Source: Pseudomonadota bacterium
Lineage (GTDB): Bacteria > Myxococcota_A > Polyangia > Polyangiales > Polyangiaceae
Length of the DNA: 12,323 bases
Assembly (NCBI GenBank): GCA_023402175.1
Contig: JAEXCN010000407.1
Location: forward strand, 1 to 12,323
Direction: 5' to 3'
Below the pieces are notes generated by a model. The model ran no database searches, was not told where the DNA came from, and saw nothing but the letters and a program-made list of their open reading frames with translations. The translations under genes were made by a program, and so were the position numbers. This document shows, one piece after another, positions 1-8,013 of this stretch (within the stretch, counting starts at the first letter, position 1; each line of letters starts with the position of its first letter).

Positions 1-468
1 ATCCTCGAGCGTATCGAAGAAGGCCTCCAGCGTCACCGCGCGCTCGAGCCCGCCGAGGACGAAGCGCTGCTCACGCGCGGCGACCGCGACCTCGACTCGT
101 GGATGGACGAGATGAGGATGCTCGGCACGGCCGACGCTTACGGCTACCGCACGATCGCGATCCCGCGCGAGAGGCTCTGGGCCGTGCTCGAGAACCCGGG
201 AGCGGAGCCCTCGGCGAGGGAAGGCGCCGCGCTCGCGCTGCGCGCGCGCCTCGACGACGACGAGCGCGAACGGCTCGTGTCGATTGGTCAGAAGACGGCA
301 TCGCCCCGCCTCCGCGTGTCGATCGACGCCGTCGCGCGCGCGCCCGACACGACACGACTCCGGATCGCCCTCGAAGAATCGGAAAGCGAGGACGTCTGCG
401 AGGCGTACGATCCGGCGGCAAGGCATGGCGCGGCGGCGACGGCAGCTCGGGCGCGCTCGCGCGATTGA
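1..468 (+). CDS. C-terminal part of an uncharacterised helical-repeat protein (5' end outside window)
   Basis: The reading frame is open from the first base to the TGA at 466-468, so this is the last roughly 155 residues of a longer protein. An in-frame ATG at 103 exists, but the coding-like sequence runs straight through it from the edge (ILERIEEGLQRHRALEPAED), so I do not treat it as the start. The visible part is charged and alanine-rich. It has an IPRERLWAVLE helix, an AREGAALALRARLDDDERERL helix pair and an ASPRLRVSIDAVAR helix, reminiscent of HEAT-like helical hairpins. From memory, similar C-terminal segments occur in uncharacterised, often membrane-associated proteins of Polyangia, but no catalytic motif is visible and I assign no function. 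The tail after about residue 140 is low-complexity Ala/Arg. The gene ends 36 bp before the next start codon, which appears to have its own -10 element. Confidence 0.7.
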   Translation: MLERIEEGLQRHRALEPAEDEALLTRGDRDLDSWMDEMRMLGTADAYGYRTIAIPRERLWAVLENPGAEPSAREGAALALRARLDDDERERLVSIGQKTASPRLRVSIDAVARAPDTTRLRIALEESESEDVCEAYDPAARHGAAATAARARSRD

Positions 469-492
469 GATCCGGACGAGAGCGCATGGGCG

Positions 493-498
493 TATATT
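493..498 (+). promoter_or_regulatory. Candidate -10 element (TATATT) for a leaderless start at 505
   Basis: TATATT lies in very GC-rich sequence, with 6 nt (CGAGGA) between it and the ATG at 505. A transcript starting at the usual distance would begin at or next to the A of the start codon. No good -35 is seen at 16-18 bp; TTGAGA at 465-470 is 22 bp away, which is too far. AGGA at 501-504 sits too close to the ATG to be a normal Shine-Dalgarno. Confidence 0.4.
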
Positions 499-504
499 CG
501 AGGA

Positions 505-1200
505 ATGCTGCGGCCTCTTCCTCGATTCGCGCTCGTCGGAGTCCTGACGCTCACGACAGGATGGCTGGCGTGCGTGGGCGACGACCCGGGAGAGCAGCCC
601 GTCGGGGACGGCAACCGCACCGTCGGCGATCGCCTCGGCCCGTGCTTCCCCGACGGGAAGTGCAAGGAGGGCCTCGTCTGCCGCGACGGAGAAATCTGCC
701 TCGCACCCGACGAGCCGAAGCCGACGACGGACGCGGGCGGCTCGCAGACCGACGGCGGTGGCGATGGGTCCGCGGCGCCCGACTCGGGAAACGACAGCGA
801 CGGGGCCTGCACTGTGTCCCCACTCACGGCGAAGCCAGGTCCCGGTTGCGGCGACACATCGTGCAACCTAGGAGAGGCATGCTGCGGTGCTGGGGCCGCC
901 CTGAGGTGTGGCCCGGACGACGCCGCGAATTGCCCGGACACGACGCCGAAGTGGGCGTGCGACACGAATTCCGACTGCGGGAACTTGGCGTGCTGCTTCG
1001 TCGGAAAAGAGGGAACCGGATCGACGTGCACTTCGGCGCTGAGCGAAGCGACGAGCTCCTGCGTCCCTCCGAACACGTGTCAGACCACCGGCGGAACGCC
1101 TGGATGCACCGACGACACGCAGTGCAGCGGGAAGAAGTGCCGTCCGACGGAGATGAAGACCAAGCTCGGCTTCAGCACGATCGTCATGGCGTGCAGGTGA
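505..1200 (+). CDS. Cysteine-rich lipoprotein, function unknown
   Basis: This 231-residue predicted secreted protein starts MLRPLPRFALVGVLTLTTGW and reaches a first cysteine at residue 23 (WLAC). That is a signal peptide with a slightly non-canonical lipobox (Trp at -3). Twenty-two further cysteines follow. A first cluster (C47-C65) is separated by a Thr/Asp/Gly/Ser linker (about residues 73-100) from a second dense cluster (C102-C230) that includes two CC pairs (126-127, 163-164). The pattern suggests small disulfide-bonded modules like the Cys-rich tails common on myxobacterial surface lipoproteins. No enzymatic motif is seen. The start is the first ATG after the upstream gene and sits just after a -10-like element. 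It converges with the boxR-like gene, leaving only 13 bp between the two stop codons. Lipid attachment is inferred from the signal sequence alone. Confidence 0.8.
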   Translation: MLRPLPRFALVGVLTLTTGWLACVGDDPGEQPVGDGNRTVGDRLGPCFPDGKCKEGLVCRDGEICLAPDEPKPTTDAGGSQTDGGGDGSAAPDSGNDSDGACTVSPLTAKPGPGCGDTSCNLGEACCGAGAALRCGPDDAANCPDTTPKWACDTNSDCGNLACCFVGKEGTGSTCTSALSEATSSCVPPNTCQTTGGTPGCTDDTQCSGKKCRPTEMKTKLGFSTIVMACR

Positions 1201-1213
1201 GCGACGCGCGCCG

Positions 1214-1999
1214 TCACCTCGGGCCGAGCGACGCGATCCGTTCGACGACGTCGCCGACCGTCCTTCCCGACGTGTCGATCGCGGCGTCGGCCTGCTCGTA
1301 GAGCGGCGTCCGCGACGCGAGCAGCTGCCGGAGCTCGTTCATCGCGCGCGGACGCCCGCGCATCGGACGGACGTCGCCCTGCGCGACGACGCGATCCCAG
1401 TGCTCGCGCGGCGTGGCCTTCAGCCAGATGGTCCGCGCGCGGCTGCGGAGAAGCCCCCATGTTTCGGGATCGGTGACGATCGATCCGCCCGTGGCGATCA
1501 CTGCGGGCTTGCCCGATTCGAGGATGCGCCGGAGGACGTCGCGCTCCATGTGCCGGTAATACGCCTCGCCGTGGATCTCGAAGATCGTCGCGAGCGTCAT
1601 CTGCGCTTCGCGAACGATCGCCTCGTCGAGCTCGACGAACGCGACACCGAGACGATCGGCGACCGCCTTGCCGATCGAGCTCTTCCCGGCGCCGCGCAAG
1701 CCGACCAGCGCGATCACGCCCGGCCTCGTGATACTCGCGGAGCGCGGACGTGACGCCTGCGCGAGCAGCTCCGCGCCCGTCGTGCCGAGCGCCTCGGCGA
1801 CGTCCTCGAGGCGCGCGACGGAGATGTTCCCCTCCCCGGCTTCGAGCTGGACGAGGAAGCGCTCGCTGACGCCGGCGAGCTTTGCGAACGCGCGCAGCGT
1901 GAGGCCGCGCTCGGTGCGCAGCGCACGTACGGCCGAGCCGAGCCCCTCGAGGAGCTTCGCGCGCCGATCGCCGGCGGCCTTCGCCGCCCGCTGCCGCAC
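1214..1999 (-). CDS. boxR: BoxR/BzdR-type benzoyl-CoA-responsive repressor: XRE HTH fused to a shikimate-kinase-like domain
   Basis: The 261-residue protein has an XRE helix-turn-helix (about residues 20-79, with RGLTLRAFAKLAGVSERF as the core) joined by a short linker to a shikimate-kinase-like P-loop domain (about 94-260). Kinase-family features are visible: Walker A GLRGAGKSS (100-108), ELD in place of the usual DxD (123-125), GEAYYRHME (144-152) and ATGGS (169-173). In characterised BzdR/BoxR proteins the C-terminal domain senses benzoyl-CoA and releases the repressor from DNA; that role is inferred here from architecture and from the divergent boxC-boxB genes. Start choice: the frame reaches a GTG at 2038, but those 13 extra codons run through an operator copy and use A/T-ending codons (GTA, TAT, AGT, GCA, GTA) unlike the rest of the gene. 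I therefore prefer the GTG at 1999, which has TAAGG about 9 nt upstream. Its operators then lie outside the gene. Confidence 0.9.
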   Translation of the reverse strand: MRQRAAKAAGDRRAKLLEGLGSAVRALRTERGLTLRAFAKLAGVSERFLVQLEAGEGNISVARLEDVAEALGTTGAELLAQASRPRSASITRPGVIALVGLRGAGKSSIGKAVADRLGVAFVELDEAIVREAQMTLATIFEIHGEAYYRHMERDVLRRILESGKPAVIATGGSIVTDPETWGLLRSRARTIWLKATPREHWDRVVAQGDVRPMRGRPRAMNELRQLLASRTPLYEQADAAIDTSGRTVGDVVERIASLGPR

Positions 2000-2014
2000 A
2001 CCGGCGGGCCTTAC

Positions 2015-2028
2015 TGCACTATACTGCG
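2015..2028. promoter_or_regulatory. Putative BoxR operator 1 (TGCA-N6-TGCG)
   Basis: TGCACTATACTGCG fits the TGCA-N6-TGCA arrangement described for BzdR/BoxR operators of betaproteobacteria (from memory), with one mismatch in the last base. Its first 11 bases recur exactly 30 bp downstream, about three helical turns, on the same DNA face. The site is AT-rich compared with the flanking DNA and lies in the boxR/boxC divergent region. It is 16 bp upstream of the preferred boxR start. Confidence 0.6.
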
Positions 2029-2040
2029 TTACCGCCACGG

Positions 2041-2058
2041 TGCATGCACTATACTACT
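2041..2058. promoter_or_regulatory. Putative BoxR operator 2 (TGCATGCACTATACTACT)
   Basis: This is the second copy of TGCACTATACT (2045-2055), preceded by another TGCA so that 2041-2048 forms the palindrome TGCATGCA. It overlaps the predicted -10 of the leftward boxR promoter (TATAGT on the minus strand, 2053-2048) and touches the predicted -35 of the boxC promoter (from 2058). A repressor bound here could therefore control both directions. Confidence 0.6.
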
Positions 2059-2076
2059 TGCTCGGGCCGTTGTCCC
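2048..2076 (-). promoter_or_regulatory. Candidate boxR promoter
   Basis: On the minus strand GGGACA (2076-2071) and TATAGT (2053-2048) are separated by 17 bp, a good match to the sigma-70 pattern. The -10 lies inside operator 2, which suggests autorepression. Transcription would begin near 2041, giving about a 40-nt leader to the GTG at 1999 that also contains operator 1. Confidence 0.45.
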
Positions 2077-2086
2077 GTCGTAGACC
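2058..2086 (+). promoter_or_regulatory. Candidate boxC-boxB promoter
   Basis: TTGCTC (2058-2063) and TAGACC (2081-2086) are 17 bp apart, an imperfect sigma-70-like pair. The -10 ends 9 nt before the boxC ATG at 2096, so the mRNA would be leaderless or nearly so, which agrees with the absence of a Shine-Dalgarno. Operator 2 ends at the -35 hexamer. Confidence 0.4.
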
Positions 2087-2095
2087 GTGATCACG

Positions 2096-3799
<1,704 letters not shown>

Positions 3800-3860
3800 T
3801 GCGTTCGATGGGCTCCGCCCCTCGAGCTCCCCGCCCCTTCAGCGAGTAGGAAGAAAAGAG

Positions 3861-5291
3861 ATGTCCTCTGTCGTCAACGACACCAAGATCCCGAACAACG
3901 TCGATCTCTCGAGCGACAAGCGGCTCCAGCGCGCGCTCGAGGCATGGCAGCCGAACTTCCTCTCGTGGTGGAACGAGATGGGCCCCTTCGGCTTCCAGAA
4001 GGACGACGTCTTCCTCCGCACGGCGATCAGCGTCACGAGCGACGGCTGGGCGCACTTCGACTACGTGAAGATGCCCGACTATCGCTGGGGCATCTTCCTC
4101 GCCGACCCCGTCGCCGATCGGAAGATCGGCTTCGGCGATCACTACGGCGAGCCCGTGTGGAAGGAAGTGCCGGGTGAGCACCGCAACGCTCTCCGCCGCA
4201 TCATCGTCACGCAGGGCGACACCGAGCCGGCGAGCGTCGAGCAGCAGCGCCTGCTCGGCCACTCGTGCCCGAGCGTCTACGACCTCCGGAACCTGTTCCA
4301 GGTCAACGTCGAGGAAGGCCGCCACCTGTGGGCGATGGTCTATCTCCTCCACACGTACTTCGGCCGCGACGGTCGCGAGGAGGCCGAGGCGCTCCTCCAA
4401 CGCCGCTCGGGCGATCCGGACAAGCCACGCATCCTCGGCGCGTTCAACGAGCCGTGCACCGACTGGCTCTCCTTCTTCATGTTCACGTTCTTCACCGACC
4501 GTGACGGCAAGTTCCAGCTCCTCGCCCTCGCCGAGAGCGCGTTCGATCCGCTGTCGCGCACGACGCGCTTCATGCTGACCGAGGAAGCGCATCACATGTT
4601 CGTCGGCGAGACGGGCGTGCTGCGCGTCGTCGACCGCACCGCGCAGCAGATGGCCGAGAAGAAGCTCGACAACATCGATCAGGTCCGCGCCGCGGGCCTC
4701 ATCGATCTGCCGACGATGCAGAAGTACCTGAACCTCTGGTACTCGCTCTCGCTCGATCTGTTCGGCGGCGAGATCAGCTCGAACGCCGCCACCTACTTCG
4801 CGACCGGCATGAAGGGCCGCGCGAAGGAGGAGCAGTTCGAGGACCACAAGGCGCTCGAGGGCGTCTACGCGATGGACGTGATCAAGGACGGCAAGCTCGC
4901 ACGCGAGGACGTCGCGATGCGCAACGCGATGAACGAAGTCCTTCGCGACGCGTACGTCGAGGACTGCCAGCGCGGCGTCGACAAGTGGAACCGCGCGATC
5001 GCGGCGCATGGCATCCCGTTCGAGCTGAAGCTCCCGAGCCGGCGCTTCCACCGCCACATCGGCATCTACTCCGGCCTCCACTTCGATCCGACGGGCAACG
5101 TCCTCACGAAGGAGCAGTTCGACGCGCAGCGCGAGCAGTGGCTGCCGTCGGATGCGGACAAGCAATACGTCCAGAGCCTCATGCAGAAGCCGGTCTACGA
5201 CCCGAAGCAGATGGCCAACTGGATCGGCGCGCCGAAGCAGGGCATCAAGGGCCGAGCTGTCGACTTCGAGTACGTGCGCCGCGAGGCGTGA
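3861..5291 (+). CDS. boxB: BoxB, benzoyl-CoA 2,3-epoxidase oxygenase subunit (di-iron)
   Basis: BoxB inserts one oxygen atom of O2 into benzoyl-CoA to form 2,3-epoxybenzoyl-CoA, using electrons from the BoxA reductase. The product is the substrate of BoxC, encoded just upstream. The 476-residue length fits the family (about 473). Di-iron ligand motifs are clear: TEP at 121-123, VEEGRH (150-155), FTDRDGKF (211-218) and LTEEAHH (239-245). From memory, the Azoarcus evansii ligands are E120, E150, H153, D211, E240 and H243; adding 2 gives E122, E152, H155, D213, E242 and H245, all present. The enzyme should therefore be active. The ATG has a strong purine-rich ribosome site (AGGAAG at 3848-3853), as expected for the second gene of an operon, unlike boxC. 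No boxA, ligase or dehydrogenase follows; the next gene is unrelated. Confidence 0.96.
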   Translation: MSSVVNDTKIPNNVDLSSDKRLQRALEAWQPNFLSWWNEMGPFGFQKDDVFLRTAISVTSDGWAHFDYVKMPDYRWGIFLADPVADRKIGFGDHYGEPVWKEVPGEHRNALRRIIVTQGDTEPASVEQQRLLGHSCPSVYDLRNLFQVNVEEGRHLWAMVYLLHTYFGRDGREEAEALLQRRSGDPDKPRILGAFNEPCTDWLSFFMFTFFTDRDGKFQLLALAESAFDPLSRTTRFMLTEEAHHMFVGETGVLRVVDRTAQQMAEKKLDNIDQVRAAGLIDLPTMQKYLNLWYSLSLDLFGGEISSNAATYFATGMKGRAKEEQFEDHKALEGVYAMDVIKDGKLAREDVAMRNAMNEVLRDAYVEDCQRGVDKWNRAIAAHGIPFELKLPSRRFHRHIGIYSGLHFDPTGNVLTKEQFDAQREQWLPSDADKQYVQSLMQKPVYDPKQMANWIGAPKQGIKGRAVDFEYVRREA

Positions 5292-5320
5292 CCCGCCCTC
5301 TCGCGAGCCCCGTCTACGGC

Positions 5321-5358
5321 CGAGCCTCCTTGCTCGCGCGGTCGTGTTTCGAGGCTCG
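5321..5358 (+). terminator. Weak inverted repeat after boxB, possible terminator
   Basis: CGAGCCTC (5321-5328) is an exact inverse of GAGGCTCG (5351-5358), with a 22-nt loop and no T-tract. It begins 30 bp after the boxB stop. Such a structure could end the boxC-boxB transcript, but a match of this size is not rare in GC-rich DNA. Confidence 0.2.
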
Positions 5359-5382
5359 CGCTCGCGGTTCGAACGCATCGCG

Positions 5383-5398
5383 GTGACGCGCGCGTCAC
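5383..5398. promoter_or_regulatory. Perfect 16-bp palindrome, possible operator
   Basis: GTGACGCGCGCGTCAC is a perfect palindrome in the 220-bp gap between boxB and the DUF378 gene, 114 bp before the latter's ATG. GTGA and TCAC arms recall CRP/FNR-type sites, but the spacing is 8 rather than 6 bp, so I do not assign a family. Nothing else clear is seen in this gap. Confidence 0.3.
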
Positions 5399-5511
5399 GA
5401 TCGCGGAGTGTGAATCGCGGTTGGCGGACGTCGCGCGCTACGGCGGCCGATCCTCGCTCGCTCGACCGACTGGAACGCGGCTCGCACCGGGCGGCAGCCG
5501 GAGGAAGACCC

Positions 5512-5766
5512 ATGGCTGCTGTCGGTACTCGTCACAGGCTCTCCGGGATCACCTGGGTTGCGATCGTGCTCACCGTGATCGGAGCCCTCAACTGGGGTCT
5601 CGTCGGGCTCTTCGGCTTCAATCTGGTCGCCGCGATCTTCGGGGCGATGTCGCCGGTCAGCCGCATCATCTACGTGCTCGTGGCGCTCGCGGGCATCTAC
5701 CTGATCATCGACACCGCACGCCTGCGTGAAGAGACGGGCGGTCGCCGGCCCGCGACCGTGCCCTGA
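5512..5766 (+). CDS. DUF378 (YuzA-like) small membrane protein
   Basis: This 84-residue protein has two predicted membrane helices. One is around residues 10-30, containing the family-typical TVIGALNWGLVG stretch; the other is around residues 48-66 (IIYVLVALAGIYLII). The INWGLVG-type signature and small size identify the DUF378 family (YuzA of Bacillus), which has no established function. The start is set by a strong ribosome site, GGAGGAAG (5500-5507), 4 nt before the ATG. The frame is open further upstream, but that extension is Arg/Ser-rich and not protein-like. The C-terminus is a short charged tail. It lies 220 bp after boxB with its own upstream palindrome, so it is probably not part of the box operon. 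Confidence 0.85.
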   Translation: MAAVGTRHRLSGITWVAIVLTVIGALNWGLVGLFGFNLVAAIFGAMSPVSRIIYVLVALAGIYLIIDTARLREETGGRRPATVP

Positions 5767-5913
5767 TCGTTCCCAGGCCGTTCGGCGAACACGGGAGAGA
5801 CGCGCAACCGCTCGGCGACGAGCGGCGCATGGAAGTCTGTCCGCGCGACGGGCTCGCTCCATCGAGCTCGTCGCGAGCTCCGAATGGTCTCGTGATTGCA
5901 GCCGAGGCGGGCC

Positions 5914-7245
5914 ATGCGCTTCGCCTCGTCGTTCACGAAGGCTCTCGTCGTCGCGGGCGTTTACGTCGCCGCATGCAGCCCGGCGGACACCGAGCCGATC
6001 GCGACGCGGAGCGATGCGATCCTGAGCAACGTGGCCGAGATCCTCGACTTCAATTTCGAAGGCGAAGTCCTCGCCGACGACAGCATCACCACGCGCAGAT
6101 CGATCGTGAGGCAGGTCCTCTACGCGCAGGGGATCCTGAGGACCGCGAACGACGCGAGCGGAAAGGTCGGCAACGTCGACATCCCGACCGTGACCGAGAC
6201 CAAGGTGACCGAGGACAAGAAGCGCGTTCGGTACAAGGCGACGCTGCCCGTTGCGTGGCCGCCCAAGCTCCGGAAGCCTTCGACCTACGACCTTCAGCTC
6301 CCGCGCGACGCGACGACGCTCGTCCGCTTCAATCAGAAGTACGACGGCCGCTGCGGACAGGACGAGCACGGACAGGAGTACTTCTGGCACGACTGGAACC
6401 CGCATGCGCCGAAGTGCGTCGTCGATCCTTCCGACGTCATCCGCGTGCAGGCAACGGTCTCTCCTCACGTGCAGACGAACGGCAAATACCCCGAGTACGA
6501 CAAGATCTGGGAGGACGGTCGCTTGGACGTCGTCGCGATGTTCGGCGTCATCGAGTCGAACGACGCGAACGACTACGGCTACACCGAGGCGCAGCACTTC
6601 GTCGACTGGGTGAGCAAGGAGCTCGCCGACGTGCACGTCGAGCAGCATCGGATGAGCCGGTCGATCCTCGCCGACACCACGATCACCGGGAAGGCCACCG
6701 TCGGTGGGCAGGCTCGCGACGTGAAGGTCGACGTCTTCGTCATCGGGCACATCGCCCTGGCCGGCCCCGACTTCGACGCGCGCTACGATCCACTGACCGA
6801 AAAAGCCGACCTCGTCCTCTACAACGGCCACGCGCAGCTCGGGGCGAACACGAATGCGCTCGGACGCAAGGGCAAGGTGCTGCCGGGCAAGTACCAGGTG
6901 TTCCTCTTGAACGGCTGCGAGTCGTTCGCGCTCATCGACGACACGATGACCGAGCGCCGCCGCGAGGCGAACGGCCCGAGCGATCCCGAGGGAACGAAGT
7001 TCCTCGACGTGATCACCAACGCAAAGCCCGGTTACGCGAACAACCTCGCGAACATCTCCTATCTCGTCGTGAAGGCCGCGCTCCTCGCAGACACACCGAT
7101 CAGCTACTCGCGGCTGATCAGCAGGATGCCCGAGAGCCACGTCGTCGTCGTCTGGGGCGAGGAGGACAACGCGTTCCATCCGCCGGATTCATTCCGGCAC
7201 CTGCCCATCGTCTTCCAGCAGCAGCCATTCGCCCTGTCGTTCTGA
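5914..7245 (+). CDS. Lipoprotein with clan CD (caspase/gingipain/CHAT-like) peptidase-type His and Cys motifs
   Basis: This 443-residue protein begins with a lipoprotein signal peptide (MRFASSFTKALVVAGVYVAA, then Cys21; lipobox VAAC). The ATG at 5914 is preferred over the TTG at 5896 because it gives a clean signal peptide and has GAGGCGG at 5904-5910. The N-terminal half (about 35-200) is an unrecognised domain with Cys147 and Cys168 and a Trp/His-rich EYFWHDWNPHAPKC segment. The C-terminal half has two motifs typical of clan CD cysteine peptidases: a hydrophobic strand ending in GH (DLVLYNGHAQLG, His306) and a second strand ending in Cys (YQVFLLNGCES, Cys335). In that clan these are the catalytic His and Cys, 29 residues apart here. 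FWHDW and VVVWGEEDNAFHP are other notable segments. The peptidase reading is inference from motif shape; it may instead be an inactive or non-proteolytic relative. The 147 bp before it show nothing clear. Confidence 0.8.
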   Translation: MRFASSFTKALVVAGVYVAACSPADTEPIATRSDAILSNVAEILDFNFEGEVLADDSITTRRSIVRQVLYAQGILRTANDASGKVGNVDIPTVTETKVTEDKKRVRYKATLPVAWPPKLRKPSTYDLQLPRDATTLVRFNQKYDGRCGQDEHGQEYFWHDWNPHAPKCVVDPSDVIRVQATVSPHVQTNGKYPEYDKIWEDGRLDVVAMFGVIESNDANDYGYTEAQHFVDWVSKELADVHVEQHRMSRSILADTTITGKATVGGQARDVKVDVFVIGHIALAGPDFDARYDPLTEKADLVLYNGHAQLGANTNALGRKGKVLPGKYQVFLLNGCESFALIDDTMTERRREANGPSDPEGTKFLDVITNAKPGYANNLANISYLVVKAALLADTPISYSRLISRMPESHVVVVWGEEDNAFHPPDSFRHLPIVFQQQPFALSF

Positions 7246-7290
7246 CCTGACGGCGCGAGTCTGCCGAGCATCGCCGCCTCGGACACGTCT

Positions 7291-7318
7291 TTGCAGCGAC
7301 CGACACCGACCTTAAAGT
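7291..7318 (+). promoter_or_regulatory. Candidate promoter of the DCC-family gene (leaderless)
   Basis: TTGCAG (7291-7296) and TAAAGT (7313-7318) are separated by 16 bp. The -10 ends 7 nt before the ATG at 7326, so the mRNA would start at the start codon. No Shine-Dalgarno is present. Confidence 0.45.
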
Positions 7319-7325
7319 GCCTCGC

Positions 7326-7832
7326 ATGCAGCCCGAAGCGCCCGAAGCGCGAGCATCAGCCGAGCCGCGGCGCGCGTCGAAGGTCGACGCGCCGATCGCC
7401 GCCGGTCCGGTCGTGCTCTTCGATGGCGTCTGCAACCTCTGCAACGGGACGGTGCAGCTCATCCTCGACCATGAGCGCACGCCGAGCCTCCGCTTCGCGG
7501 CGCTCCAATCCGACGTCGCGAAGGAACTCCTCGCGCAGGCCTTCGACGCCGAAGAGGTGACGCGGCTCGTTCGAGGATCGAACGGCGAAGGCGATCCCGA
7601 CTCGGTGGTGCTGATCGAAGGCGGCCGCGGGTACACCCGCTCGACGGCGGCTCTTCGGATCCTCCGTCATCTGCGCGCGCCGTACCGCTGGCTGTCGGTG
7701 CTCGTCGTCGTGCCGCGCGCCGTGCGGGACGCCGTGTATCGGTGGATCGGCCGTAACCGGTACCGCTGGTTCGGCAAGGCGGAGGCGTGTCGAGTCCCCA
7801 CGCCCGAGCTCCGCGCGCGCTTCCTCGCCTGA
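7326..7832 (+). CDS. DCC-family protein (DUF393, thiol-disulfide oxidoreductase-like)
   Basis: The 168-residue protein carries the defining motif of the DCC family, VVLFDGVCNLCNGTVQ, with Asp33, Cys36 and Cys39 (from the ATG at 7326). The family is named for this D-x-x-C-x-x-C pattern and is annotated as thiol-disulfide oxidoreductase-like, though the reaction and partners are mostly unproven. The region around 55-110 follows the family pattern (SLRFAALQSDVAKELL; SVVLIEGGRGYTRSTAALRIL) and a C-terminal RWLSVLVVVPRAVRDAVYRWIGRNRYRWFG segment is typical. Residues 1-27 are a poorly conserved Ala/Arg-rich lead. An in-frame GTG at 7317 is possible, but the ATG fits the predicted leaderless promoter better. 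Probably cytoplasmic or membrane-associated; no signal peptide is seen. Confidence 0.9.
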   Translation: MQPEAPEARASAEPRRASKVDAPIAAGPVVLFDGVCNLCNGTVQLILDHERTPSLRFAALQSDVAKELLAQAFDAEEVTRLVRGSNGEGDPDSVVLIEGGRGYTRSTAALRILRHLRAPYRWLSVLVVVPRAVRDAVYRWIGRNRYRWFGKAEACRVPTPELRARFLA

Positions 7833-7880
7833 CAAGTCCATGGACCACCCGTTGCAGGACCAGCGCTCGAGGAACGACGT

Positions 7881-7985
7881 CGAGACAGCGCCCCACGCAC
7901 TCGTGGGGATCGAGACAGCGCCGCACGTATTCGTGGGGGAATCGCGACGGCGCTCCGCGTAGTACCTCGTGGGGATCGAGACAGA
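7881..7985. repeat. Imperfect tandem repeat (30-34 bp units) with CGTGGGG hairpins
   Basis: CGAGACAGCG recurs at 7881 and 7911, with variants at 7943 (CGCGACGGCG) and 7977 (CGAGACAGAC). TCGTGGGG recurs at 7901, 7931 and 7967. Unit spacing is 30, 32 and 34 bp. Unit 1 contains a perfect hairpin, CCCCACG (7891-7897), loop CACT, CGTGGGG (7902-7908). Unit 2 repeats it with one mismatch (7921-7927 with 7932-7938), and unit 3 is degenerate. There are no unique spacers, so it is not a CRISPR array. It fills most of the gap between the DCC gene and the next small ORF; a regulator-binding array or processed RNA is possible. Confidence 0.65.
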
Positions 7986-8013
7986 CGCCGGCAATAGAGA
8001 GCGAACGCGCACC

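Noticed and set aside
99..1301. 400-codon plus-strand frame overlapping the first two genes
   Set aside because: It is Arg-rich and out of frame with the upstream gene and the signal-peptide-bearing lipoprotein, both of which are better supported.
5152..5511. Upstream extension of the DUF378 frame
   Set aside because: It is Arg/Ser-rich and overlaps the end of boxB; the strong ribosome site before 5512 sets the start.
5395..7179. Long minus-strand open frame (594 codons) across DUF378 and the clan CD-like lipoprotein
   Set aside because: It spans two real genes and the gap between them and is rich in Arg/Val/Asp without any motif; this is a codon-bias shadow.
7881..7985. CRISPR-like array
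   Set aside because: Units are contiguous, degenerate and of unequal length, with no unique spacers and no cas genes nearby.
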